Below are positions 7,994-15,900 of a DNA stretch of 64,000 nucleotides, piece after piece. Position 1 is the first letter of the stretch. Each line of letters begins with the position of its first letter. The stretch comes from Methanomassiliicoccales archaeon (GTDB lineage Archaea; Thermoplasmatota; Thermoplasmata; Methanomassiliicoccales; UBA472): assembly GCA_013415865.1 (NCBI GenBank), contig CP058896.1, positions 579,957 through 643,956 of the forward strand, given 5' to 3'. The position numbers and the translations under genes are program-made. The notes under the pieces are model-generated. The model was not told the DNA's origin and did not search any database. It was given only the letters and a program-made list of their open reading frames with translations.

Positions 7994-9616
7994 CTGTACG
8001 GGATATCTATTGATATAGGGACGAGCGGGACAAGGATGCATGCGGTCGACCTGGGGTCGGGACAGATCGTTTCGACCGCTATCACTGTCAGGCATCCAGT
8101 TCCGGGTGCCAATGTGATGGACCATCTGACCTTCTGCATAGAGGTGGACCAGAACATCGCGAACAGGCTTATGGTGGACACGATCAACAAGCTGATCGGA
8201 TTGTTGGGCGTGCCAAAAGAGGAGATCGAAAGGTTCGCTGTCTGTGGGAACCCGATCCAGCTATCGATATTCCAGAACATGGAGATAAGGGACCTGGCGT
8301 TCGCAGGGGAGAGGGCCTTGAAGGCCAGAGGCGTGGAGCCACAGAAAAGGGATGCAAAGGTGATCAACTCAGATGATGTTGGCATCGATGTGCCGAAGAG
8401 CTCTCCGGTCTACGTCCCGCCTTCGATCAAACATGAGATAGGGGCAGATGCTCTGGCCATGATGTTCAAGACCGGTCTCCTGGAGCGCAAAGAGAACTGC
8501 CTTGTGACGGATTATGGCACGAACGCAGAGATGGCGCTCAAGGTGGGGGACGAGATCTATACCGGGTCAGCGGCCGCCGGACCGGCCATGGAGGGGCAGT
8601 CAGTGCATTTTGGGATGCTCGCCTCCCCAGGGGCGATATCGGACGTGGATTTCGATTCCTATTGGAGGTGCAAGGTTCTAAATGATGACCTGATGCCCAC
8701 AGAAGGAGATCTGGTAGAGATCAATTCCGGGAACATCGTGGAAGAAGGGAAGATGCATGGCAGGGCAAAAGGGATCACTGGTACTGGTGTCGTTGCGGCC
8801 ATCGCATTGGGCCTTGAGAACGGGAACATCAAGGCTCCGAAGTTCACGACCTTGGACGGCAAGATCCACCTCCAGGATGGCATCTATATCGATCAGAAGG
8901 ACTTCCTCGAGGCCTCAAAGGCGTTCGGGGCAATGCGCGCCGGACATTTCACGCTCATGGAGCATGCGGGGATGAGGTTCGAGGACCTGGACTCGATGTA
9001 CATGTCAGGTGCCTCAGGTACATATGTGGATGCCATAAAGGCGCAGAAGGTAGGTCTGCTGCCTGCCACGCCAAAGAAGATCTACCAGGTGGGGAACACC
9101 TCGCTGGCGATGGCAACGGATATCGTAAGGGACCCTGGAATGATCGATGTTCTGCAGGCCAAGGCCAATTCAATAAGAGCAAACCATGTGATGTTCGCCA
9201 CTGACAAGGTGTTCGAGACCATCTATCTCCAGGAGCTGGGGATGTGGCAGGAAGGGATGCCGAAGGAGACATACAATTTCTTCCTGAAGACCATGGGCAT
9301 ACAAGAGCTGCCAGATAAGATAGTGGAGGCAGAGGTGCACAAGCTCGTCGACAGGGACATACCCGTCCTGGGCAAGAAAGGGCTGAAGATCCTCAGGGAC
9401 ATCGGAACTCTGATATACGGTACCTTCGAGGGATGCATCGGCTGTCATAAGTGCCAAGAGGAATGCCCTGAGGACGCTATCGAGATCGTTGAGCAGAGGG
9501 GCGATTTCCAGATACAGATAAGATCGGACCTGTGCAATGGCACCGCCTGCATGAGGTGCGTCAGGATCTGTCCTGAGAAGGTGTTCGACCTCAAGAAGAT
9601 GACGATCGAGGTGTGA
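7994..9616 (+). CDS. ramA: RamA-type corrinoid protein reductive activase
   Basis: ATP-dependent reductase that returns the corrinoid of methyltransferase proteins from Co(II) to Co(I). The first ATG (8036) would cut off the nucleotide-binding motif: reading upstream in frame gives YGISIDIGTSGTR, the usual RamA N-terminus. The codon at the normal Met position is CTG (7994), preceded by AGGGGGGAAAGGA. No ATG, GTG or TTG exists between the upstream stop (7973) and 8036. The product is 540 aa. It has an ASKHA-like body (DYGTNAEMAL, GSAAAGPAMEG) and a C-terminal double [4Fe-4S] domain (CIGCHKCQEECP and CNGTACMRCVRICP). Confidence 0.88.
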   Translation: MYGISIDIGTSGTRMHAVDLGSGQIVSTAITVRHPVPGANVMDHLTFCIEVDQNIANRLMVDTINKLIGLLGVPKEEIERFAVCGNPIQLSIFQNMEIRDLAFAGERALKARGVEPQKRDAKVINSDDVGIDVPKSSPVYVPPSIKHEIGADALAMMFKTGLLERKENCLVTDYGTNAEMALKVGDEIYTGSAAAGPAMEGQSVHFGMLASPGAISDVDFDSYWRCKVLNDDLMPTEGDLVEINSGNIVEEGKMHGRAKGITGTGVVAAIALGLENGNIKAPKFTTLDGKIHLQDGIYIDQKDFLEASKAFGAMRAGHFTLMEHAGMRFEDLDSMYMSGASGTYVDAIKAQKVGLLPATPKKIYQVGNTSLAMATDIVRDPGMIDVLQAKANSIRANHVMFATDKVFETIYLQELGMWQEGMPKETYNFFLKTMGIQELPDKIVEAEVHKLVDRDIPVLGKKGLKILRDIGTLIYGTFEGCIGCHKCQEECPEDAIEIVEQRGDFQIQIRSDLCNGTACMRCVRICPEKVFDLKKMTIEV

Positions 9617-10012
9617 CCAGATCAGTCTATATGAAATATATAAAAAAAGGTTCGGAGGGCCTTATGCCCTAGGCCCTATGATGGCAACATCTCTTTTCTG
9701 CCTCATGGCGAAGGTCCAGTATCTGCGCCTGATGAGGGCATGGGCTCGTTATTACCATTGATATGTATGGAATGATTGAACAGAGATGTATTATTCTGCA
9801 TGACTGAATGGCCAATTAAATTGTCCAGCAGATTTGCCGACACCGATAACGTTAAAGGAAGCTCACTTAAAAAAAATGGTTCTATCCCTTATCCTATTTT
9901 AGGATTTGAAAAAGATAGTTTATTGAGAATTTTTAAAAATAATCCTGGTCCACAAGGATCATATTAAAAAGGAAAATGGAAAGGGTTTGGAGGTGGAAAC
10001 ACTCGATCTTGC
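9617..10012. other. Intergenic region between ramA and mtaB 3' ends
   Basis: A 396-base stretch between convergent genes. It holds a TATA-like AAATATATAAAA (about 9633-9646) and a perfect stem GGGCCT/AGGCCC (9657-9676). The rest becomes AT-rich from 9760, with a T-rich tract around 9895-9945 that may terminate ramA transcripts. No convincing protein gene is seen. Confidence 0.45.
9657..9676. repeat. Perfect hairpin downstream of ramA
   Basis: GGGCCT (9657-9662) and AGGCCC (9671-9676) form a 6-bp stem with an 8-base loop, 40 bases past the ramA stop. It is not followed by a T-run, so terminator function is uncertain. Confidence 0.4.
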
Positions 10013-11416
10013 TCAGAGTCCGTAGTTCTTCGGGTTCCAGCCTGGTACGTTCTTGTACTCCTTCAGGCAGGCCTCTTCGAACTTGGAAGCGCTGTCCGGC
10101 AACGACTTGAGGTCGGCGATGACCTTGTTGAGCATGTCACGCTCGTGCTTGCTCAGCTTGATTCCGCCCTTGTCATTGCTCTCCATTATGAGCTCAGCGG
10201 CTTTCAGGCCAGCGGCCTTCGCCCTCAGGTAGATGTCGTTGCCCTCCGCCACGATGGCCTCACCGATCTTGTATGCGTTGTCGTAGCGCAGGATGAAGCC
10301 CTCTGGGCTGCGGTAGCTGTCGCATGCGGCGTACAGGTCACGGAGCACCTTGTCCTGCTTCAGCTGCTTGGCAGTGTTCATCAACGCAGCTTCGTAGCCG
10401 ATGACACCTAGCCAGCAGGCCACGGATGACCCACCGAACTCAGGGTGGTACTCGACGGACTCGTTGGACCACAGGTCGCAGGTGGAGGCGATGAGGTTGC
10501 CCATGAGGTCCGCGTGAGCGTCCTGGGCGCCCTTTCCTTCCTGAGCGGATGGCTTTCCAGATATGGCTTTGAGAATCGGACCCTCGTAGCCGCAGTCCTT
10601 GTCAGGTCCGGTCGCACCGCACTCATAGGCAACGAGCGTCCTGGCGGATGCGATTGCCCTCGTGACGGCAGCGAATGTCCTCGGAATGTCCTTGTCCAGG
10701 TATCCGCCGGCCATGAACATCGAGGTGTTGGCGCCTGCGCAGTTCGTGTCACCGCCGGCTATGACCTTGTTCTTCTTGGCGATGTCGACGATCTGAGGCC
10801 ACAGCCACTCCATGTCAATGGAGCCGACGTAGCCGATACCGAACAACCATCCTTTTATGTCCTGGTGCAATATCGCGTAGTCAGCGAGCTCCTTGCCACC
10901 CATCGATTCTATGGAGAGCACATCGGCACCGTTCTTAGCGGCGACCTCGAGGGACTCAATGACCTTCTCTGGGTAGTTGTGCTCCTTGTCCATGCCCGGG
11001 CGCATACCCTTCTCGCAAAGCCTTGGGTCGGCGACCGTGTGCCTTATGGACAGCGCAATGCCGTACTCGTCGTGGTACTTCTGCATCAATGCCTTCTGGC
11101 CTTCGACGACCGGCTTCGCGAATTTCTCTGGGTCGTTGCCCATCTGGAAGATCCACTCGTTCTCGAGCTGGACCGCAGGGAAACCGAGCGTAACTGCGCG
11201 GTCAAGTATGTCCTTTGTGATATAGTCGACATACTCGCGGGTGAGCGTCTGTGGGTTCTTCTCAGATCCCGGCCTTGGAGCAAAGTTGATCTCAGGAACG
11301 ACCGTTCCTGCCCCGATCTTCTGTCCCAGACCATAGGTGAGCGGGTACTTCGCCTCTCCAAAGACGAGGTCGTCAGCACTCTTCATCTCCATCTTCGTGT
11401 ATCTCTTTATTGCCAT
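10013..11416 (-). CDS. mtaB: Methanol:corrinoid methyltransferase MtaB
   Basis: Transfers the methyl group of methanol to the Co(I) corrinoid of MtaC, the first step of methylotrophic methanogenesis. The protein is 467 aa against about 461 in Methanosarcina. The three zinc ligands known in M. barkeri MtaB (Glu164, Cys220, Cys269) map with a constant offset of six to E170 (SIESMGG), C226 (GDTNCAGA) and C275 (PDKDCGYE). The ATG is preceded by a strong AAGGGGTGAG that overlaps the mtaC stop. It is the second gene of an mtaCB operon read leftward from the AT-rich island. Confidence 0.97.
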   Translation of the reverse strand: MAIKRYTKMEMKSADDLVFGEAKYPLTYGLGQKIGAGTVVPEINFAPRPGSEKNPQTLTREYVDYITKDILDRAVTLGFPAVQLENEWIFQMGNDPEKFAKPVVEGQKALMQKYHDEYGIALSIRHTVADPRLCEKGMRPGMDKEHNYPEKVIESLEVAAKNGADVLSIESMGGKELADYAILHQDIKGWLFGIGYVGSIDMEWLWPQIVDIAKKNKVIAGGDTNCAGANTSMFMAGGYLDKDIPRTFAAVTRAIASARTLVAYECGATGPDKDCGYEGPILKAISGKPSAQEGKGAQDAHADLMGNLIASTCDLWSNESVEYHPEFGGSSVACWLGVIGYEAALMNTAKQLKQDKVLRDLYAACDSYRSPEGFILRYDNAYKIGEAIVAEGNDIYLRAKAAGLKAAELIMESNDKGGIKLSKHERDMLNKVIADLKSLPDSASKFEEACLKEYKNVPGWNPKNYGL

Positions 11417-11421
11417 CTATC

Positions 11422-12201
11422 TCACCCCTTCACCACTTCATCCCACTTGGTCCTGATCTTCTTCCAGTCCCATCCGTCCATGGCCTTTCCGACCAACGCA
11501 GGTCCCTGTGCTGCCGCGACCGCATATATGCCCATGGGGAATGATTCGACATACGCACGGTTGACCGCACCACCTGCACAGATGAACGGCAGCTCGACGC
11601 CCTTCTCCAGCAACCTCTCCGAAATCTTCGGGAAGGCGGACATCGTTGTCGTCATCAAAGCTGTTCCAGTGAGAACATCTGGCTTCTCTTTCTCGACCGT
11701 CTTTACTACATCGACGATCGGCACATCACGTCCCATGTCGACAACGCCATAACCGGCAGACTTCAACAGGACCGCGGCAATGTTCTTGCCGATGTCGTGC
11801 GGGTCTCCCTCGGCGACGTGCATGACGACGCTCCCCTTCATCTTCCTCTCTCCCTTCATGTTCTTCTAGCAGAGCTTAATCCCACGGTCCATTGCATCTG
11901 CGGCGACCATGACGTGGGGGAGATAGTAGATGCCCCGGCCATATAGCTCAGAGACCACGTCCATTCCCTTGACAAGCCCCTTCTCGATGATCTCCTCGGG
12001 CTTGAACTTCTCAAGGGCAGCCTTGGTGTCGGCCTCGATGTCCTTATATTTCATGAAGACAACGTCCTCGGCGACCTTCTTCAGGAGCGCGTCCTTAGGA
12101 AGGATCTTCGCGGCGATGTCTTCAGGCTTCTCCTTGGCCTCTACCAAGATGTCGTAGCGCCTGAATATGACGTCATAGTTTACACTACTTATGTCTAGCA
12201 T
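11422..12201 (-). CDS. mtaC: Methanol corrinoid protein MtaC with in-frame amber codon
   Basis: Corrinoid carrier of the methanol:CoM system. From ATG 12201 (preceded by AGGGGTG) the helical N-terminal domain reads for 111 codons, meets TAG at 11866-11868, and continues in the same frame through the B12-binding domain to TGA at 11422. Read through, it is 259 aa (M. barkeri MtaC: about 258), with cobalt-ligand His135 in EGDPHDIGKN, close to the known His136. Nothing else is damaged, so amber decoding as pyrrolysine is the simplest explanation. Alternatives are two separate polypeptides, a recent nonsense mutation or a base error. Residue 112 lies in the interdomain linker. Confidence 0.9.
11866..11868 (-). 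other. In-frame amber codon in mtaC (candidate pyrrolysine codon)
   Basis: TAG at codon 112 between GIKLC and KNMKGERKMKG. Both sides are well-conserved MtaC sequence and stay in the same frame. One base change from AAG (Lys) would produce it. No PYLIS-like hairpin was identified by eye. Confidence 0.7.
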
Positions 12202-13041
12202 TTATACACCCCTATTCGACTCCTCCAATCCGAGAAGGATCCGTAGTCTAAACCACTCCCCAATTCGGACCACGTATCCTATCTCTGATGTTGTCGATTT
12301 TATTGTTGAGTATATTAAGCTAATTATATCATCATATATATAATTATTTACAATTATTATATTATATTTATATATATGAATTAAGAGTAATAATAAAAGA
12401 TATATTACTCTATCTGGTTTAGACTTAAAATATAGTTTAATATAATTAATATAAATATCAATATCTATTCATATGATACATATAATATATCTAAAATTTA
12501 TTAATTTATTTATATTTATAAGTTATATTTATGATAATGAATTTAATATTACGATATTTCGTATGATTTATCCAGTATTTAATTAATTTCAAAATTAATT
12601 ATTGCAATTAATAATACAATTAATTATTAAAAATAATTTGTAAATTTTTTAATGCATTTTTTCATTTAATTATTTTCATTACTGGACGATTCAAATTACT
12701 AGTAGAATTTATTTATTTGAAACGCAATAAATATAGAGTTGGATTATTTATCCAATTATTCTGGCAAAAATCGATGATAAATTAATAACATTAAATTAAA
12801 AAATTAATAAAAACAATTACTTGCCTAAAGGGCAAATAAACTTCGTATTATTGATCAACTAATGAACGATCCGTGTGTTGCATTTAAATACTAGATGATT
12901 TTACACTTGTTAGCGTTCGAGGTCGATGCATTTCTCTCCTCCTATGAAACCCGTTCTGAATCCCCTTCATCGGCCTCAAACGCATTTTTCTCTTGTGCAA
13001 TAAGAAGGATTATCGTATGAACAGTGTTTTATGGACCGATT
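12202..13041. other. 840-bp AT-rich island upstream of mtaCB
   Basis: Between the divergent mtaC and cca starts. Bases from about 12290 to 12900 are almost entirely A/T, far richer than the coding DNA around them, and contain many TATA-like stretches and short inverted repeats. It probably holds the mtaCB promoter and a long leader; Methanosarcina mta operons are known for long 5' leaders. No protein gene, tRNA or tRNA-Pyl-like cloverleaf was found by eye. Confidence 0.6.
12385..12410. repeat. Inverted repeat in the mtaCB leader region
   Basis: GAGTAATA (12385-12392) and TATTACTC (12403-12410) are perfect reverse complements around a 10-base spacer, about 185-210 bases upstream of the mtaC start. 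It contains some of the few G/C bases in this AT-rich stretch. It may be a regulator site or an RNA hairpin. Confidence 0.45.
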
Positions 13042-14370
13042 ATGGATCTTGAAGAAAGAGTCTTGGAAATAATCCGTCCAAATGATCGATCGAAAAAGGA
13101 GGTCAAAGATAAATCACAGGACCTTCTGAAAAAAGTGAAGGCCCTTGCATCAAAATATGATTGTATAGAAGATGTAAGATTGGTAGGTTCTGTTGCCAAA
13201 GATACATACGTAGGCAGACCAGATATTGATGTTTTCATCCTCTTCTCACCATCTACTAAAAGAGAGGTGATGGAAGAGACAGGATTGCTAATCGGAGATG
13301 CTTTGTTAACGGACAAAGAAAAAAGGTATGCTGAGCATCCTTATGTTCATGGTCATTTTGATGGTTTTGAGGTTGACATCGTCCCCTGTTATATGATCAG
13401 TGACACCAAGATGATGATGTCTGCGGTGGACAGGACCCCTTTTCATACCGATTACATCATATCAAATCTAAAAGATGAGCAAAAATCGGAGGTCATTCTT
13501 TTAAAACAATTTTTGAAGGGTATAGATGCATATGGAGCAGAGGCAAAAACACAGGGTTTCTCAGGTTACCTTGTTGAATTGCTTGTGATAAAATATGGGA
13601 CGTTCAAAGGGGTCTTAGAAGCTGCATCGACATGGAAGACAGGTGAAAGGTTGGACATCAATGGAAAAGGTGGCAAGAGATTTCAAAGCCCCTTGACCTT
13701 CTATGATCCCGTGGACCTGTCCAGGAACGTTGCTTCCGCATTATCTCTGGAGAAGTTCTGTCTTTTTGTTCATGCCTGCAAGGAGTATCGAGCTTCACCC
13801 GATATGAGGTATTTCTTTCCGAACAAGAGGATGAATCTGTCATGTGATGAGATCCGGAAAAGAGAAGATGCCATAGGTCACCCGATCGTTTTTGCCAGTT
13901 GCAAGAGGCCGGATATTGTGGATGATAACCTCTATCCTCAAGCGAGGAAAACGCTTGATGGACTTGTCACACAATTGGAAAAAGATGACTTCTGCATTTT
14001 GGACAAAGCGTTGAACATCACTGAGGATGAGGTCGTTTTCGGTCTATTGCTTGAAACAGATGTCTTAAGTCCGACCTATAAACATATCGGCCCACCTGTG
14101 ACGATGGCGAACTCCAAGACCTTCCTTGCCCGATGGAAAGGGGAAGCGAAGGTGGGACCGTATATAGAGAATGGAAGATGGGTAGCGATCGTCAAAAGGG
14201 ATGTTAAAAATGCTGATGTCGCTCTCATCAAAGCATTGACGACCGCTTCGTTGGGGGATTCGTTCAAGGATTGCGACATAAAAGTGTTCAATACAAAACA
14301 GCATCTGAGGGATGGACACCTTGAATGCGCGACCAAGTTGCTCGATAAAAGAATGAGCTGGGAGATCTGA
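13042..14370 (+). CDS. cca: CCA-adding tRNA nucleotidyltransferase (archaeal class I)
   Basis: Adds or repairs the 3' CCA of tRNAs. The 442-aa protein has the class I nucleotidyltransferase signature GSVAKDTYVGRPDIDVFI, where GS and DxD bind the nucleotide and metals, then EVDIVPCY with the third carboxylate, and RTPFHTDYI. ATG 13042 is chosen because family members start close to this point; GTG 13024 would add six residues. The gene is visibly more AT-rich than most neighbours. Confidence 0.95.
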   Translation: MDLEERVLEIIRPNDRSKKEVKDKSQDLLKKVKALASKYDCIEDVRLVGSVAKDTYVGRPDIDVFILFSPSTKREVMEETGLLIGDALLTDKEKRYAEHPYVHGHFDGFEVDIVPCYMISDTKMMMSAVDRTPFHTDYIISNLKDEQKSEVILLKQFLKGIDAYGAEAKTQGFSGYLVELLVIKYGTFKGVLEAASTWKTGERLDINGKGGKRFQSPLTFYDPVDLSRNVASALSLEKFCLFVHACKEYRASPDMRYFFPNKRMNLSCDEIRKREDAIGHPIVFASCKRPDIVDDNLYPQARKTLDGLVTQLEKDDFCILDKALNITEDEVVFGLLLETDVLSPTYKHIGPPVTMANSKTFLARWKGEAKVGPYIENGRWVAIVKRDVKNADVALIKALTTASLGDSFKDCDIKVFNTKQHLRDGHLECATKLLDKRMSWEI

Positions 14371-14391
14371 TCGACGCGTCCATTGATCATA

Positions 14392-14748
14392 TTAGCTGAA
14401 CGGCTTGTTCAGCAATATAATCCAAACCCCCATTGAGAGAAGGAAGAACAAGAACAGATTCCCGGCCCATCCTTTTTTATCGATCTCCTTCGTATCGATC
14501 TTTGCCAGAGGATAGATATATTTTAAACTCACCATCCCGACGATTATCAACAACAGACCGATGGCGAAATGGATGGGTTGGGTCAGAAAGGCCATTATCC
14601 CGAACAAAGGGGCTATGAGGGCAGTCACCCAAAGTGCCTTTGTGCCCTTGATATCCTTTTCAAGGAACTCCCTCTCATTAAAGTCCGGTGGCGTCCAGGT
14701 GAATTCCGGTTCCTTTTTCTGAGAATCCTTTTTCTTCTTCTGGGCCAT
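14392..14748 (-). CDS. Small membrane protein, three predicted TM segments
   Basis: A 118-aa protein with a Lys-rich N-terminus (AQKKKKDSQKK) and three hydrophobic segments (about residues 38-58, 62-80 and 95-113). No domain is recognised. It converges on cca and is divergent from radA. Function is unknown. Confidence 0.7.
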   Translation of the reverse strand: MAQKKKKDSQKKEPEFTWTPPDFNEREFLEKDIKGTKALWVTALIAPLFGIMAFLTQPIHFAIGLLLIIVGMVSLKYIYPLAKIDTKEIDKKGWAGNLFLFFLLSMGVWIILLNKPFS

Positions 14749-14939
14749 GTTTCACCCTAAATCATGAGCCGTTTATAACCATTTTGTTAACTATCAGTTA
14801 GGGATGCTGTAAGGTCGTTGATTGTAACCGAATCAATTATCATGCCGTTTCTCGTTTTGTTCAATGAGGAGGTACTTTCGGGGACCTCCCATCATTAGGG
14901 ATATCATCCCCAGTTACATGGTTGAAGGTAGGTGCATCA

Positions 14940-15881
14940 ATGGCCGAGATGAAATTGGAAGAGTTGCCTGGAGTAGGGCCCGCAACTGCAGAGAAACTTC
15001 GTGATGCCGGTTATAATGACCTTATGTCCATAGCGGTCGAGTCCCCGAAGACGTTGGCCGAGGTAGCTGAGATAGGTGAGAGCACGGCGGCCAAGATAAT
15101 TGCCGCGGCGAAGCAGGCGGCAGACGTGGGAGGATTCGAGTCAGGAGACACTATACTGGAGCGAAGGAAGAAGCTCAACAGGCTCACCTCCTCATCAAAG
15201 GCATTCGATGACCTGTTGGGCGGAGGGCTGGAGACACAGGCGATCGTCGAGTTCTTCGGGGAGTTCGGAAGCGGTAAGACCCAGATGTGTTTCCAATTGG
15301 CGGTCAACACAACGATGCCCATAAACAAGGGAGGGTTGGACGGGGATGTCATAGTCATCGATACCGAGAACACCTTCAGACCAGAGAGGATCGCACAAAT
15401 TGCAGAGGCGCAGGACCTGGATCCTATTGAGACCCTTCAAAGGATACATGTGGCCAGGGCCTACAACTCATCTCATCAGATGCTGCTTGTCGAGAAGGCC
15501 CAGGAGATAGCTCAAAAGACCCCTGTCCGATTGATGATAGTAGATTCCTTGACGGCCCATTTCCGGGCAGAATACGTTGGACGTGGCACCCTTGCCGAAA
15601 GACAGGGGCTGTTGAACAAGCATATGCATGACCTTCTAAGGTTCGCAGATGTGAACAATGCTGTCATCGCTGTGACAAACCAGGTCGCTGCAAAGCCAGA
15701 TGCCTTTTTCGGAGACCCCACAAGACCGGTGGGAGGACATATTGTGGGGCATGCGTCGACATATCGCATTTATCTTCGCAAGAGCAAGGGAGGAAAACGC
15801 ATAGCGAGGCTGATCGACTCTCCGAATCTTCCTGAGGCAGAGGTCGTAATCACCGTCTCGGAAGAAGGTATAAGGGACTGA
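14940..15881 (+). CDS. radA: DNA repair and recombination protein RadA
   Basis: Archaeal RecA/Rad51 recombinase for strand exchange. The 313-aa protein has an N-terminal helix-hairpin-helix domain ([15 protein letters not shown]), then the ATPase core with Walker [10 protein letters not shown] and Walker B LMIVDSL, followed by the DNA-binding loop regions and [11 protein letters not shown] 14940 is chosen: GGTAGGTG sits just upstream and the protein then begins [11 protein letters not shown] as expected. An in-frame TTG 18 bases upstream is less likely. Confidence 0.97.
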   Translation: MAEMKLEELPGVGPATAEKLRDAGYNDLMSIAVESPKTLAEVAEIGESTAAKIIAAAKQAADVGGFESGDTILERRKKLNRLTSSSKAFDDLLGGGLETQAIVEFFGEFGSGKTQMCFQLAVNTTMPINKGGLDGDVIVIDTENTFRPERIAQIAEAQDLDPIETLQRIHVARAYNSSHQMLLVEKAQEIAQKTPVRLMIVDSLTAHFRAEYVGRGTLAERQGLLNKHMHDLLRFADVNNAVIAVTNQVAAKPDAFFGDPTRPVGGHIVGHASTYRIYLRKSKGGKRIARLIDSPNLPEAEVVITVSEEGIRD

Positions 15882-15900
15882 GCGTCCTCACCTCTATCCA

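Noticed and set aside
9776-9967. A 63-codon ORF starting with TTG after ramA
   Set aside because: AT-rich sequence, weak start and no family features.
10445-11752. A 435-codon open frame on the plus strand antisense to mtaB and mtaC
   Set aside because: It lies opposite two confidently identified genes, has no domain features and arises from GC-rich codon bias. Long antisense frames at 26023-26895, 36757-37578 and 56677-57861 are rejected for the same reason.
11422-12201. mtaC as a decayed pseudogene or as two independent genes
   Set aside because: Only one codon is affected, all other conserved positions and the downstream mtaB are intact, and the strong ribosome site precedes the full-length start. 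It is not excluded, only less likely than amber decoding.
12202-13041. A hidden tRNA-Pyl or CRISPR array in the AT-rich island
   Set aside because: No cloverleaf with a CTA anticodon and no regularly spaced direct repeats were found by eye.
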